Assembly (NCBI GenBank): GCA_021739635.1
Contig: JAIPBH010000011.1
Span: 1 to 64,000 of the forward strand
DNA: 64,000 bases
From: Flavobacteriaceae bacterium
GTDB lineage: Bacteria > Bacteroidota > Bacteroidia > Flavobacteriales > Flavobacteriaceae
Direction of reading: 5' to 3'
The notes beneath the pieces were generated by a model. The model saw nothing but the letters and a program-made list of their open reading frames with translations. It ran no database searches and had not been told where the DNA came from. Each line of letters starts with the position of its first letter. The stretch's first letter is position 1. A program made the position numbers and the translations under genes. Below, piece by piece: positions 26,723 through 35,932 of this stretch.

Positions 26723-27520
26723 TTACCACTCTCTTAATCTATTTAATTCCTCTAAAGCAGCTAATTCTTTTTCTGAAACTACTTTTAAAAAGGATGGATG
26801 TTGCTCAATAGCAAATTCTATTTTTTTAACTATATCTTCGGTAGTGTCATTATCATAATCAATTTCTAAAGGAGCTTTAATTTCCATAGACTGAAGAATA
26901 TTTTTCTTTTTAATACGCAATCCTTTTTTATCAAATGAGCGTCTAAAACCATCAATTACAATAGGTATTACTATTGGTTTGTACCGCTTAATAATGTGTG
27001 CTGTTCCTTTTCTGATAGGTTTAAAAGGTGTGGTTGTGCCTTGAGGAAAAGTAATTACCCATCCATCTTCTAAAGCTTTTCCAATGTTTGATATATCACT
27101 CATTTTCACTTGCCTATTAACGTCTTGGCCTTCTGCTCTCCATGTACGCTCAATACTAATTGAACCTACGTAAGCTAATATTTTAGGCAGCAATCCTGCA
27201 CTCATAGTCTCTTTGGCCGCTACATAGTAAATGTTAAGTTTTGGATTCCATAAATAACCCACATTTTTTATAGAATCTACTCTACCACTTAAGCTAGCAT
27301 TAAATACATGAAACATGGCAACCACATCAGCAAAATACGTTTGGTGATTAGATATGAACAGAACATTAGTATCTGGTAAGGTTTTAAAAATTTCCGATCC
27401 TTCTATTTGCAATTCATTAAAACCTCTAAAACGCCTATGCGTAAGTGCTCCTAAAATTCTAATCAGCCATTTTTTTACTATGAGAATATGTCCAAAGGGA
27501 TTTCGTTTAAACAACATCAT
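26723..27520 (-). CDS. 1-acyl-glycerol-3-phosphate acyltransferase-like protein
   Basis: A 265-residue PlsC-family protein. The acyltransferase motif is SNHQTYFADV, where His and Asp are separated by five residues instead of the usual four; similar motifs occur in flavobacterial relatives. Motif III is seen in TFPQGTTTPFKPIRKGTAH. It would acylate lysophosphatidic acid or another lysolipid at the inner membrane. It is followed by the VOC gene and preceded by the NUDIX gene, 50 bases apart. Confidence 0.82.
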   Translation of the reverse strand: MMLFKRNPFGHILIVKKWLIRILGALTHRRFRGFNELQIEGSEIFKTLPDTNVLFISNHQTYFADVVAMFHVFNASLSGRVDSIKNVGYLWNPKLNIYYVAAKETMSAGLLPKILAYVGSISIERTWRAEGQDVNRQVKMSDISNIGKALEDGWVITFPQGTTTPFKPIRKGTAHIIKRYKPIVIPIVIDGFRRSFDKKGLRIKKKNILQSMEIKAPLEIDYDNDTTEDIVKKIEFAIEQHPSFLKVVSEKELAALEELNRLREW

Positions 27521-27570
27521 ACATCAATCTTCTATTAGTTTAGTTTTTACAAATGTAATAAAACTATAAA

Positions 27571-28212
27571 TTACAACAATTGTTTCAGTAAGTCTTTAAT
27601 CTCGCTTAAAATCATAGCAGTTGCTCCCCAAACAATATAATTATTTAATTTAAACGCAGGCACCTCAACTTCAACCTTATATGAAGTTGAAACCATTTTT
27701 GAAATAACAACAGCGTCATCAACAAAATGGTTCAATGGAACTTCAATCACTGTTTCAACTTCAGATTCATCTATAATAAACATGGGTGTTTTCTCAGTAA
27801 TACCTAAATAGGGTTGCACATAAAAATTACTTGGCGGAATATAAACCTGAGTTAATTGGTTTAAAACTTTTATATCATGAACAGGCACACCAATTTCCTC
27901 AAAAGTTTCTCTTAATGCTGCTGCTTCTAATGAATTATCTGTTTCTTCAAGTTTGCCTCCAGGAAACCCAACTTGAGCAGAATGCACACCTTCATATGTT
28001 TTTCTAAGAATTAAAACTAAATTTGTTTGGTGATTGCTGTCTGGATAAAAAAGTGCCAAAACACCAGCTTTCTTAGCATATTGCATGGTCTCTTTATGCT
28101 TTTGTAAAAGTTCAATTCTAAAAGGCGGTGCCATTTTAAACTGAGAACTTTCGGCTGGTAGCTGTATATTTTTTATTTTTGAAATTCTTAATAAAAATTC
28201 ATCAAAATTCAT
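27571..28212 (-). CDS. NUDIX hydrolase, CoA pyrophosphatase-like
   Basis: A 213-residue protein with the Nudix box GGKLEETDNSLEAAALRETF followed by EEIGV, and the upstream VGFPGG signature of the CoA diphosphatase (NudL/YeaB) group. It probably splits CoA or CoA esters into phosphopantetheine and ADP. It begins head-to-head with the cyclophilin gene with only 3 bases between start codons. Confidence 0.85.
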   Translation of the reverse strand: MNFDEFLLRISKIKNIQLPAESSQFKMAPPFRIELLQKHKETMQYAKKAGVLALFYPDSNHQTNLVLILRKTYEGVHSAQVGFPGGKLEETDNSLEAAALRETFEEIGVPVHDIKVLNQLTQVYIPPSNFYVQPYLGITEKTPMFIIDESEVETVIEVPLNHFVDDAVVISKMVSTSYKVEVEVPAFKLNNYIVWGATAMILSEIKDLLKQLL

Positions 28213-28215
28213 TGC

Positions 28216-28926
28216 ATGAGAATTGTATATCTATTATTTGTATTCCTATTACTATTAAATTGTGAAGATAAACAATCTAAAAAGAATGGAAAGCAAGAAC
28301 CTATTGAAAACAAAGTAGAAAAAAAAGATACTAATGCTGTAGTTGAAGATGATTTTGATAAAAAAGATTTTCCTGTATTAGACGGGCTTAATAATGCTAT
28401 GGAATTCTTTTTAGAATATGAAAAACATCATAAAGAAAACATGGTAAGGTTAACAACAGATTTTGGAACTATTGATATTTTACTGTTTGAAGAAACAAAA
28501 TTTCATAGAGCAAATTTTATTTACCTTACCAAAAGAGGCTATTTTAATAACACCCAATTTTACAGAATTATTAATAATTTTATGATTCAAGGTGGAAATA
28601 GTGACGATAAAAAAACCGCAAAAAAAAGAGCAGAAATTGGCAGATACTTATTGCCTACAGATACTAACAGAGGTTTTACTCATGAACGAGGTGTTATTTC
28701 AATGCCTAGTGGAGAAATTGATAATCCATATAAACTAGCTTCTCCTTTTGAGTTTTTTATTGTACAACAACAAGGTGGTTCTCATTTTTTAGATGGTGAT
28801 TATACCATTTTTGGTAAGGTAATTAAAGGTATGGAAGTTGTTGATAAAATAGCGTCTGTTAAAACCGATGAAGCAGATTGGCCACTTGTTAATATTTACA
28901 TTAGAAAAGCTGAGATTATTAAATAA
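28216..28926 (+). CDS. Cyclophilin-type peptidyl-prolyl isomerase, lipoprotein
   Basis: A 236-residue lipoprotein: signal ending LLNC (Cys about 16), an acidic/Lys linker, then a cyclophilin domain (MVRLTTDFGTIDILLFEE, FYRIINNFMIQGG, GVISMPSG, FFIVQQQGGSHFLDG, FGKVIKGMEVVDKIA). It catalyses proline isomerisation in the periplasm. Since the start lies 3 bases from the divergent NUDIX start, its promoter must be inside the NUDIX coding region. Confidence 0.9.
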   Translation: MRIVYLLFVFLLLLNCEDKQSKKNGKQEPIENKVEKKDTNAVVEDDFDKKDFPVLDGLNNAMEFFLEYEKHHKENMVRLTTDFGTIDILLFEETKFHRANFIYLTKRGYFNNTQFYRIINNFMIQGGNSDDKKTAKKRAEIGRYLLPTDTNRGFTHERGVISMPSGEIDNPYKLASPFEFFIVQQQGGSHFLDGDYTIFGKVIKGMEVVDKIASVKTDEADWPLVNIYIRKAEIIK

Positions 28927-28958
28927 AAAAGAGCGCAATAAAAGCGCTCCTTAAAAAA
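28927..28958. terminator. Terminator between cyclophilin gene and dps
   Basis: GAGCGC (28931-28936) pairs with GCGCTC (28943-28948) over a six-base loop, flanked by A-runs and T/A-runs, so it can serve both converging genes. Confidence 0.6.
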
Positions 28959-28971
28959 TTGCTATTAATAA

Positions 28972-29451
28972 TTAAACCGTTTCATTCAACCAAGCTTTCA
29001 TCATCCAAATAGTTTTTTCTTGCTCTGTAATAAAATCACTCATCAAAGAATTGGTTCCTTCATCATGAACATCACCAGATTTTTCAAGAATATTTCTTTC
29101 CATTTTAAGCAACTCAGACAGAGAATCAACAATTAATCTAACCGCCAAATCATCCTTAGAAATATTTTTTCCAACGGGTACAGATGCTATTTTTGCATAA
29201 TCATCAAAAGTATGGATAGGAGTTGCTCCCAATGTTAATATCCGTTCTGCTATTAAATCTACTTTCATATTTGCATCGGTATATAATTCTTCAAATTTTA
29301 CATGCAAATCAAAAAAGCGTTTACCTTTAATATTCCAGTGAATACCACGTAAATTTTGATAATATGTTTGAAAATTTGCCAATAATGTATTTAAATCATT
29401 TGCTAAATCTTTAGTTTTTTCTTGGTTTAAGCCTATACTATTTAGTATCAT
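28972..29451 (-). CDS. dps: Dps-type ferritin, DNA protection during starvation/oxidative stress
   Basis: A 159-residue mini-ferritin that oxidises and stores iron with peroxide. The ferroxidase-site residues of Dps are visible in GIHWNIKG (His) and KRFFDLHVKFEELYTD (Asp, Glu). It is divergent from oxyR; a perfect inverted repeat and a -7 box lie in the spacer, matching peroxide-inducible control by OxyR. Confidence 0.92.
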   Translation of the reverse strand: MILNSIGLNQEKTKDLANDLNTLLANFQTYYQNLRGIHWNIKGKRFFDLHVKFEELYTDANMKVDLIAERILTLGATPIHTFDDYAKIASVPVGKNISKDDLAVRLIVDSLSELLKMERNILEKSGDVHDEGTNSLMSDFITEQEKTIWMMKAWLNETV

Positions 29452-29476
29452 TTTATGTTATTTTTTTAATTTATCA

Positions 29477-29484
29477 CAAATTTA
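29477..29484 (-). promoter_or_regulatory. -7 promoter box of dps
   Basis: TAAATTTG on the minus strand, an exact match to TAnnTTTG, 26 bases upstream of the dps start and directly next to the inverted repeat at 29484-29514. Confidence 0.55.
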
Positions 29485-29514
29485 ATTTATAATTAACATG
29501 CTTAATTATAAATT
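29484..29514. promoter_or_regulatory. Inverted repeat between dps and oxyR, candidate OxyR operator
   Basis: AATTTATAATTAA (29484-29496) and TTAATTATAAATT (29502-29514) are perfect 13-base complements around CATGC. The position immediately upstream of the dps -7 box fits an activator site. Confidence 0.5.
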
Positions 29515-29556
29515 TTATTGATAGTTTTTATATTTTTATAGTCTAAATTGATACTC

Positions 29557-30495
29557 ATGACCATTACACAATTATATTATGTTTTAGCAGTTGCAGAACA
29601 TCAAAATTTCACAAAAGCAGCTGAAAAGTGTTTTGTAACCCAACCTACTCTTAGTATGCAGATACAAAAACTTGAAGATGAACTAGATATCTTAATTTTT
29701 GACCGAAGCAAAAAACCTATTGAGCTAACAGAAGTTGGAAGAAAAATAGTAAATCAGGCCAAGAACATTGTTAATGAATCTTATAGAATACAAGATATAG
29801 TTGACCAACAAAAAGGTTTTATTGGTGGAGAATTTAAACTTGGTATTATTCCAACAGTCATGCCCACATTACTTCCTATGTTTTTAAAAGCGTTTATAAA
29901 AAAACATCCTAAAGTAAAGCTTAAAATAGAAGAACTTACTACTGATGAAATCATTACAAGAATTAATGATGGTCATTTAGATGCTGCAATAGCAGCCACA
30001 CCTTTAGAGATTGATACCATAAAAGAGAGAGTGCTTTATTACGAACCATTTGTAAGTTATATTCCAAAAAGTCACAGATTACATCTCAATAAAAAAATAG
30101 CAGTTTCAGACTTAGATATTAATGACATGCTGCTTTTAGAAGATGGCCATTGCTTTAGAGATGGCGTGATTAACCTTTGTAAAGCTTTTAAAAATAATAC
30201 AGAAGATAGTTTTCAAATTGAAAGTGGAAGTATTGAAACCTTAATAAAACTATCAAATGAAGGATTAGGCATGACTCTTCTACCTTATTTACATACTTTA
30301 GATATTAAAGAAAGTGAAAAAGACAATTTGCATTATTTTAATGACCCAAGTCCTGCAAGAGAAGTGAGTATTATTTACCATAAAAGTGAATTGAAAATGC
30401 AAATTATTGAAGCTTTACAAGCTTCTATATCTGGCATTATAAGAGGCGCCATTGCATTTCAAAATGTTGAAATTATTAGTCCTAAATCAAAATAA
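29557..30495 (+). CDS. oxyR: LysR-family peroxide sensor OxyR
   Basis: I start at ATG 29557 (MTITQLYYVL), although a TTG three codons earlier is possible. From there the protein has 312 residues. The N-terminal HTH is FTKAAEKCFVTQPTLSMQIQ. The redox cysteines are Cys199 and Cys208 in EDGHCFRDGVINLC, the same numbering and spacing as E. coli OxyR, so peroxide should form the disulfide that activates it. It diverges from dps, a classical target. Confidence 0.94.
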   Translation: MTITQLYYVLAVAEHQNFTKAAEKCFVTQPTLSMQIQKLEDELDILIFDRSKKPIELTEVGRKIVNQAKNIVNESYRIQDIVDQQKGFIGGEFKLGIIPTVMPTLLPMFLKAFIKKHPKVKLKIEELTTDEIITRINDGHLDAAIAATPLEIDTIKERVLYYEPFVSYIPKSHRLHLNKKIAVSDLDINDMLLLEDGHCFRDGVINLCKAFKNNTEDSFQIESGSIETLIKLSNEGLGMTLLPYLHTLDIKESEKDNLHYFNDPSPAREVSIIYHKSELKMQIIEALQASISGIIRGAIAFQNVEIISPKSK

Positions 30496-30523
30496 AAAAA
30501 GCGACTTAAGTCGCTTTTTTTTT
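30494..30523. terminator. Terminator after oxyR
   Basis: AAAAAAGCGACTT followed by AAGTCGCTTTTTT is an almost perfect palindrome with A- and T-runs. It serves oxyR and the converging small gene at 30522. Confidence 0.85.
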
Positions 30524-30719
30524 ATCTGTTTAAATACACTAAAGATTGATTTAATTCTGGATTCTGCTGTACTAAAGAAAGAATAAATAATCTTAGTTCT
30601 TCAATCTCGTAAGGCAATAATCTTTGAACTGCCTTTTGTACTTCTTTACAGAATAATGATACATCAAAACTAACTTTTTTTAGAATGGTTTTGGTGTATT
30701 CTAACATTGCTCTTGCCAT
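30522..30719 (-). CDS. Conserved small flavobacterial protein, unknown function
   Basis: A 65-residue helical protein (MARAMLEYTKTILKKVSF, then LFCKEVQKAVQRLLPYEIEEL). I recall similar short proteins in other Flavobacteriaceae, which supports it as real. No membrane helix or signal is visible. It ends inside the terminator shared with oxyR. Confidence 0.6.
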   Translation of the reverse strand: MARAMLEYTKTILKKVSFDVSLFCKEVQKAVQRLLPYEIEELRLFILSLVQQNPELNQSLVYLNR

Positions 30720-30849
30720 AATATAACTTAAATTTTGGTTGGAAAAAAATTACTACATTATAACTTTTTAATCGATGTATTATATTAATTAATAACTCGA
30801 AATTAATCAAAAAATTGTGACTATTTTAAATTTTAAAAAAAATTAACAT

Positions 30850-31650
30850 TTAAAATCGATTATCACCATCTAGTAAATTTCCAATGCCACCAAGAATACT
30901 ACCTTCACCTTTTTGCTTACCGCCACTTTGAGGTGCAGATGCTAAAACCCTACCTGCTAACCTACTAAATGGTAAGGATTGGATATAAACGGTTCCTGGA
31001 CCTTGTAACTTAGCAAAAAACAAACCTTCTCCACCAAAAATGGTGTTTTTAATGCCTCCAACAAATTCAACATCATAGTCAACATCTTTTGTAAAACCAA
31101 CAATACAACCAGTATCAACTCTTAAAGTTTCTCCACGCTGGAGAACTTTTTTTGCCATGGTGCCTCCAGCATGAACAAAAGCCATTCCATCGCCTTCTAA
31201 CTTTTGCATGATAAAGCCTTCGCCTCCAAAAAGTCCACGTCCTAAACGTTTACTAAACTCTATTCCAACGCTTACACCTTTCGCGGCACAGAGAAAAGCA
31301 TCTTTTTGACAAACAAATTTTCCACCAAACTCGGTTAAATCTATTGGGATAATTTTTCCAGGATACGGAGAAGCAAATGAGACTTTTCGTTTACCTACAA
31401 TGTTATTATAGAACGCTGTCATAAATAAGCTTTCGCCTGTAAGAATACGTTTTCCAGCTCCTAAAATAGAGCCTAAAAACCCATCGTTTTTAGTAGAACC
31501 ATCGCCAAAAATGGTTTCCATTTTAATGCCATCATCCATCATCATAAAACTTCCTGCTTCGGCTATAACGCCTTCTTGCGGGTCTAGTTCTATTTCAACA
31601 TATTGCATTTCTTCGCCATAAAGCTTATAGTCAATTTCGTGTGCTGTCAT
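30850..31650 (-). CDS. AIM24/TIGR00266 family protein
   Basis: A 266-residue protein of beta-helix type with a repeated glycine-rich pattern ([45 protein letters not shown] as separate parts). These match the widespread AIM24/TIGR00266 family, whose biochemical function is unsettled. Monocistronic; the nearest upstream gene in the same direction ends 124 bases away. Confidence 0.85.
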   Translation of the reverse strand: MTAHEIDYKLYGEEMQYVEIELDPQEGVIAEAGSFMMMDDGIKMETIFGDGSTKNDGFLGSILGAGKRILTGESLFMTAFYNNIVGKRKVSFASPYPGKIIPIDLTEFGGKFVCQKDAFLCAAKGVSVGIEFSKRLGRGLFGGEGFIMQKLEGDGMAFVHAGGTMAKKVLQRGETLRVDTGCIVGFTKDVDYDVEFVGGIKNTIFGGEGLFFAKLQGPGTVYIQSLPFSRLAGRVLASAPQSGGKQKGEGSILGGIGNLLDGDNRF

Positions 31651-31773
31651 TTTTATAATGTTTATTTTTATTTTCTATTAGTTATTGATTTTGATATTTT
31701 GTTACAGAATTTAGTTAGTTGTTTAAATGTTTTTTATAAGCTTCATAAACTAAACAAATCCTCGTATAACAAC

Positions 31774-32229
31774 TTAACTTTTAACTTTAATACTCCATTC
31801 AAAATTAAATGTAGAAACCACAATACCATCTTGATTAACACCTACAGATTGCATCCAAAAGGTTTGTCCTTCACCCGTTGCAATAGTTTGCTTTATGGCT
31901 TTATCGATAAGATGTCCATCGTTACAAGTAAACGTGATTTTCCCAGTTGCCTTTTTGGTAAATGTGGCATTATTGGTAGTAACCAACATAGAAATTTGCT
32001 TACCCGATTCTTGTATTTTACCTATAATTAAAGCACCTGTAGAAAACTCGGCTGCCATACCTTGTACCGCCCAAAACATAGACTTAAACGGATTTTGATT
32101 TATCCAACGGTGTTTTACAGTTACTATACTCTTTTCATTATCAATATATTTGGTTCTAACACCACATATGTAAGCAGATGGTAATTTAAAAATTGTATAT
32201 GCGTTTAGCTTTTGAGGTGTTATCGTCAT
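31774..32229 (-). CDS. DUF4442 hotdog-fold protein, possible thioesterase
   Basis: A 151-residue protein of the hotdog type (KHRWINQNPFKSMFWAVQ, AAEFSTGALIIGKI). DUF4442 members are thought to be acyl-CoA thioesterases or related; no substrate can be given. No signal peptide. Confidence 0.75.
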   Translation of the reverse strand: MTITPQKLNAYTIFKLPSAYICGVRTKYIDNEKSIVTVKHRWINQNPFKSMFWAVQGMAAEFSTGALIIGKIQESGKQISMLVTTNNATFTKKATGKITFTCNDGHLIDKAIKQTIATGEGQTFWMQSVGVNQDGIVVSTFNFEWSIKVKS

Positions 32230-32376
32230 GATGCTTTTTTTAATTCCCCACTAAAATATTGAAAATAAATGATATTGCAATTTGTTAAAATTATGTTAAA
32301 TTATGGTACTATGCGTTACATAATACCTTTTTTAAGACATATATTTGTATAGGATATTATTATATACTTTAAAATC

Positions 32377-32823
32377 ATGTTAGACAATCATCAAAAAAAC
32401 ATCGCAACCTTTATTCATTTATCAACCTTTAGTAGGTTTATTATTCCTTTAGGAAATTTTATTGGACCCATCATTCTTTGGGTTAGTAATAAAGAAAAAT
32501 CTGAATTTGTAGATGCTCATGGTAAGCAAGCCATTAATTTTCAGATTAGTGTTTTATTGTATGCTATCATTATAGGAACTATAAGTATTCCATTTTTCAT
32601 ATTCAATATATTTAATGGTTTTGACTTTATTGATTTTCATGGTTTACAAGACTTTCATATTAATATAGGCAAACCTTCTCCTCTACTTTATATAGGTGGC
32701 GCATTAGGTGGATTAGCCGTAGTAGGATTTATTTTAGAATTAGTCTTTATCATAAAAGCAAGCCTAAAAGCGAGAGATGGAGAATTATACCAATATCCTT
32801 TAACTATTAATTTCATCAAATAA
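32377..32823 (+). CDS. DUF4870 membrane protein
   Basis: A 148-residue protein with the DUF4870 layout: N-terminal FIHLSTFSRFIIPLGNFIGP, VDAHGKQAINFQIS, and two further helices ending in a loop plus helix (YIGGALGGLAVVGFILELVF). First gene of a set that continues with PadR, PspC and GIN-domain genes, the usual order in Flavobacteriaceae. Confidence 0.85.
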   Translation: MLDNHQKNIATFIHLSTFSRFIIPLGNFIGPIILWVSNKEKSEFVDAHGKQAINFQISVLLYAIIIGTISIPFFIFNIFNGFDFIDFHGLQDFHINIGKPSPLLYIGGALGGLAVVGFILELVFIIKASLKARDGELYQYPLTINFIK

Positions 32824-32880
32824 TCAATCATAAATCAATCAAAAAATGAACAGTTTTATAATATTTAAACGCCTTAGAAC

Positions 32881-33225
32881 ATGAAGATCGAAAACACAAA
32901 AGCACAAATGCGTAAAGGAGTTTTAGAATACTGCATACTCTCTGTTTTAAAAGACGAAGATGCCTATGTTGCAGAAATTTTAGACACTTTAAAAGACGCC
33001 AAACTGCTTGTTGTAGAAGGAACCATTTATCCGCTACTTACAAGATTAAAAAATGTTGGTCTCCTTAATTACAGATGGGAAGAGTCAACATCAGGTCCGC
33101 CAAGAAAATATTACGGTTTAACAGAAACCGGAAAATTATTTCTAAATGAATTAAACACCACTTGGAACGAATTACAAAACGCCGTTAACCTAGTAACCAG
33201 AAAAAAAACTACAAAAGATGAATAA
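32881..33225 (+). CDS. PadR-family transcriptional regulator
   Basis: A 114-residue winged-helix regulator: MRKGVLEYCILSVLKDEDAY, then GTIYPLLTRLKNVGLLNYRW and SGPPRKYYGLTETGK. This is the PadR family core without a large C-terminal domain. It overlaps the PspC gene by 8 bases and probably controls this operon, which is related to envelope stress. Confidence 0.92.
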   Translation: MKIENTKAQMRKGVLEYCILSVLKDEDAYVAEILDTLKDAKLLVVEGTIYPLLTRLKNVGLLNYRWEESTSGPPRKYYGLTETGKLFLNELNTTWNELQNAVNLVTRKKTTKDE

Positions 33226-35035
33226 AACAGTCAACATAAATTTAGCAGGTATATTTTTTCATATTGATGAAGATGCTTACCTAAAATTACAACGCTATCT
33301 TGAGGCTATAAAACGTTCATTTACAGACTCTCAAGGCCAATCTGAAATTATTTCAGACATTGAAGCTCGTATTGCAGAACTTTTTAGCGAACGCGTAAAA
33401 AACGACAAGCAAGTTATAGGCAACAAAGAAGTAGATGACATTATCTCTATTATGGGACAACCAGAAGACTATTTGGTTGATGACGAAATTTTTGAAGACG
33501 AACCAATATCATCTCAATCTAGAAAATCAGCACCTTCAAAAAAACTATTTAGAGATACTGATAACTCATACATTGGTGGTGTAGCCTCTGGTTTAGGCCA
33601 TTACCTTGGCATTGATGCGGTTTGGGTTCGATTAATCTGGTTATTACTAGCTATTGGCTCTGGTGGAACATTTATATTTATTTATATCTTGTTTTGGGTA
33701 TTAGTTCCTGAAGCTTTAACAACGGCAGACAAACTTACCATGACTGGTGAACCTGTCAATATTAGTAACATAGAAAAAAAAATAAAAGACGGATTTGAAA
33801 CTGTTTCAGATACTGTGAGTGATGTTGCTAAAAATGTTTCAGATTCTGTTTCTGGTGCTGCAAAAAATGTGTCAAATGCTGCTAAAAAAGTAGATTTAAA
33901 AAAACAAACAAATAACATAAAATCAAGTTCAAAAACGTTTTTTGATGCTATTGGCGATATTATTATGTTCTTTTTTACGGTGTTTGCAAAGTTTGTTGGG
34001 ATTATTCTCTTGATTACTGGAGCATCAGCATTAATAGCATTAATTGTAGGCTTATTTTCCCTAGGAGTAACCAATATTATTCATATTCCAGGAATGGATT
34101 TGATAGATGTTGCAAATGCAGGAAATACCCCAATTTGGTTAGTATCACTTTTAGCCTTTTTTACAGTTGGAATACCTTTCTTTTTCCTTTTCTATTTAGG
34201 ATTAAAAATACTAATAAACAACTTAAAGTCTATTGGAAATATTGCCAAGTTTACCTTGTTAGGTATTTGGATTTTATCAATCATTGGATTAATTATTATA
34301 GGTATTAGACAAGCTAGCGAGCATGCTTTTAATGAAATAGTTGTTGAAAAACAAGAATTTTACATAGCTCCTGCCGATACACTGAACATAAAAATGGTTC
34401 ATAATGATACTTATGGAAGCCCTTACAGAAATCATCAATCATTTAAATTTGCTCATAATGAAAAAGGAGATAAAATTATTTATTCTTCAGATATTGAAAT
34501 TATAGTAAAATCGACTACAGATTCATTAGCAACCTTAAATATTGAAAAATCAGCTGATGGGAGAGATTACGCTTCTGCCATTGAACGTGCAAAAAATATA
34601 AGCTATCATTATAAAATAAAAGAAAATGACATTCTTCTAGATAATTATTTATCTACAGAAGTTAAAAACAAATTTAGTGATCAAGAAATTACAGTCATTT
34701 TATATTTACCCGAAGGTGTGATAGTTAATTTCAACAACAACACTAAGAGTTTTTTAAATTATAGAACTTATGATGGAAATATTGTATCATCAGAATACGC
34801 TAATCATTTTCTTAAAGTGATTACTGATGATGTAGAATGTTTAGACTGCCCTGCTGAAATGGATATTGATATTCAAAATGGAGATAATGGTATTAACATT
34901 AATGAAGAAGGCATCAATATAAAAGTGGATAGTAGCAGTTTAAGGATTAATAAAAACGGTTTGAAAGCCAACAGTTCTGATGTGAAAGTAAATATAGATA
35001 GTAATGGTATTCAAATAAAATCGGATACTAATTAA
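33218..35035 (+). CDS. PspC-domain membrane protein
   Basis: A 605-residue protein. Residues 1-about 100 are a soluble region (NLAGIFFHIDEDAYLKL). The PspC domain (about 108-170) has KKLFRDTDNSYIGGVASGLG and two helices. An amphipathic, Val/Ser-rich stretch follows (DTVSDVAKNVSDSVSGA), then more helices (about 245-370) and a beta-rich extracytoplasmic C-terminus. It probably senses or buffers envelope stress, with the PadR regulator. The C-terminal sheet resembles the adhesin-like domain of the next gene. Confidence 0.85.
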   Translation: MNKTVNINLAGIFFHIDEDAYLKLQRYLEAIKRSFTDSQGQSEIISDIEARIAELFSERVKNDKQVIGNKEVDDIISIMGQPEDYLVDDEIFEDEPISSQSRKSAPSKKLFRDTDNSYIGGVASGLGHYLGIDAVWVRLIWLLLAIGSGGTFIFIYILFWVLVPEALTTADKLTMTGEPVNISNIEKKIKDGFETVSDTVSDVAKNVSDSVSGAAKNVSNAAKKVDLKKQTNNIKSSSKTFFDAIGDIIMFFFTVFAKFVGIILLITGASALIALIVGLFSLGVTNIIHIPGMDLIDVANAGNTPIWLVSLLAFFTVGIPFFFLFYLGLKILINNLKSIGNIAKFTLLGIWILSIIGLIIIGIRQASEHAFNEIVVEKQEFYIAPADTLNIKMVHNDTYGSPYRNHQSFKFAHNEKGDKIIYSSDIEIIVKSTTDSLATLNIEKSADGRDYASAIERAKNISYHYKIKENDILLDNYLSTEVKNKFSDQEITVILYLPEGVIVNFNNNTKSFLNYRTYDGNIVSSEYANHFLKVITDDVECLDCPAEMDIDIQNGDNGININEEGINIKVDSSSLRINKNGLKANSSDVKVNIDSNGIQIKSDTN

Positions 35036-35134
35036 AAACAATTCATCAATAAAAATCAACAACTCAGATATTTAAGTTATTAAAGAATCTTAATAACCAA
35101 GATATTTGAAACATCAATCAAAAAACGAACTATT

Positions 35135-35863
35135 ATGACAACACTTTGTAAAATTTTAGTAACTACTATTTTAAGTTTATTGCTATTCTCTTGTAATTTT
35201 GATATGAATTTTGGAGCAGGCATTAAAGGAAATGGAACAGTTAAAATAGAAAATCGCACATTAAATCAATCATTTAATGCTGTTAAAGCCAGCCAAGGTC
35301 TTGATGTTTATTTAACTCAAGGCAACGAAGAAAGCATTGTTATTGAAGCCGATGAAAATTTACACAACCTTATTAAAACAGAAGTAAAAGATAACGAGTT
35401 ACGCATTTATGCTGAAAAAAATATTGGCTACGCCTCTTCAAAAAAAATAATGGTCACGTTTAAAAATCTTTCAAAAATAACTTCAACTAGCGGTAGTGAT
35501 GTTGTTTCAACAAACACCATTCATGCAGATAATTTAGAACTTGACAGCTCAAGTGGAAGTGATATGAAACTTGATGTAAACACAAAAACTTTACAATGCA
35601 ACTCTAGTAGCGGTAGCGATTTAAAACTTTCTGGTAAAACTGAAAAACTATTTGCCGAAGCCTCGAGCGGAAGTGATATAAAAGCTGCCGATTTAATTGC
35701 AGAATCAAGCCAAGTAAAAGCTACAAGTGGCGCAGATATTACGGTAAACACTGCTAAAGAATTAACTGCTGATGCCAACAGTGGCGGTGATATAAAATAT
35801 TACGGAAATCCAGAAAAAGTCAATAAAACTGATAGTCATTCAGGAAATATTACAAAACAATAA
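35135..35863 (+). CDS. Head-GIN (DUF2807) domain lipoprotein
   Basis: A 242-residue lipoprotein: signal ending LLFSC, then a right-handed parallel beta-helix of GIN/DUF2807 type with the repeated pattern SSGSD (SGSDVVS, SSGSDMKL, SSGSDLKL, SSGSDIKA), giving regular turns. Such proteins usually accompany PspC genes. It ends at a terminator. Confidence 0.87.
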   Translation: MTTLCKILVTTILSLLLFSCNFDMNFGAGIKGNGTVKIENRTLNQSFNAVKASQGLDVYLTQGNEESIVIEADENLHNLIKTEVKDNELRIYAEKNIGYASSKKIMVTFKNLSKITSTSGSDVVSTNTIHADNLELDSSSGSDMKLDVNTKTLQCNSSSGSDLKLSGKTEKLFAEASSGSDIKAADLIAESSQVKATSGADITVNTAKELTADANSGGDIKYYGNPEKVNKTDSHSGNITKQ

Positions 35864-35882
35864 TCAACCTAAATAGCCAACT

Positions 35883-35911
35883 AAAAGACCGAAGCAAAAC
35901 TTCGGTCTTTT
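35883..35911. terminator. Terminator between GIN-domain gene and TonB-dependent receptor
   Basis: AAAGACCGAAG and CTTCGGTCTTT are perfect complements around a five-base loop, with a T-run on the plus side. Confidence 0.85.
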
Positions 35912-35932
35912 TATTTTTAAATTAAAAAGAAA

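Noticed and set aside
31716-31730. TTAGTTGTTTAAATG on the plus strand
   Set aside because: No gene in that direction follows; considered a chance match.
31603-32031. 142-residue plus-strand frame opposite AIM24 and DUF4442 genes
   Set aside because: Most of it is antisense to the DUF4442 gene; composition looks like a shadow and no family is recognised.
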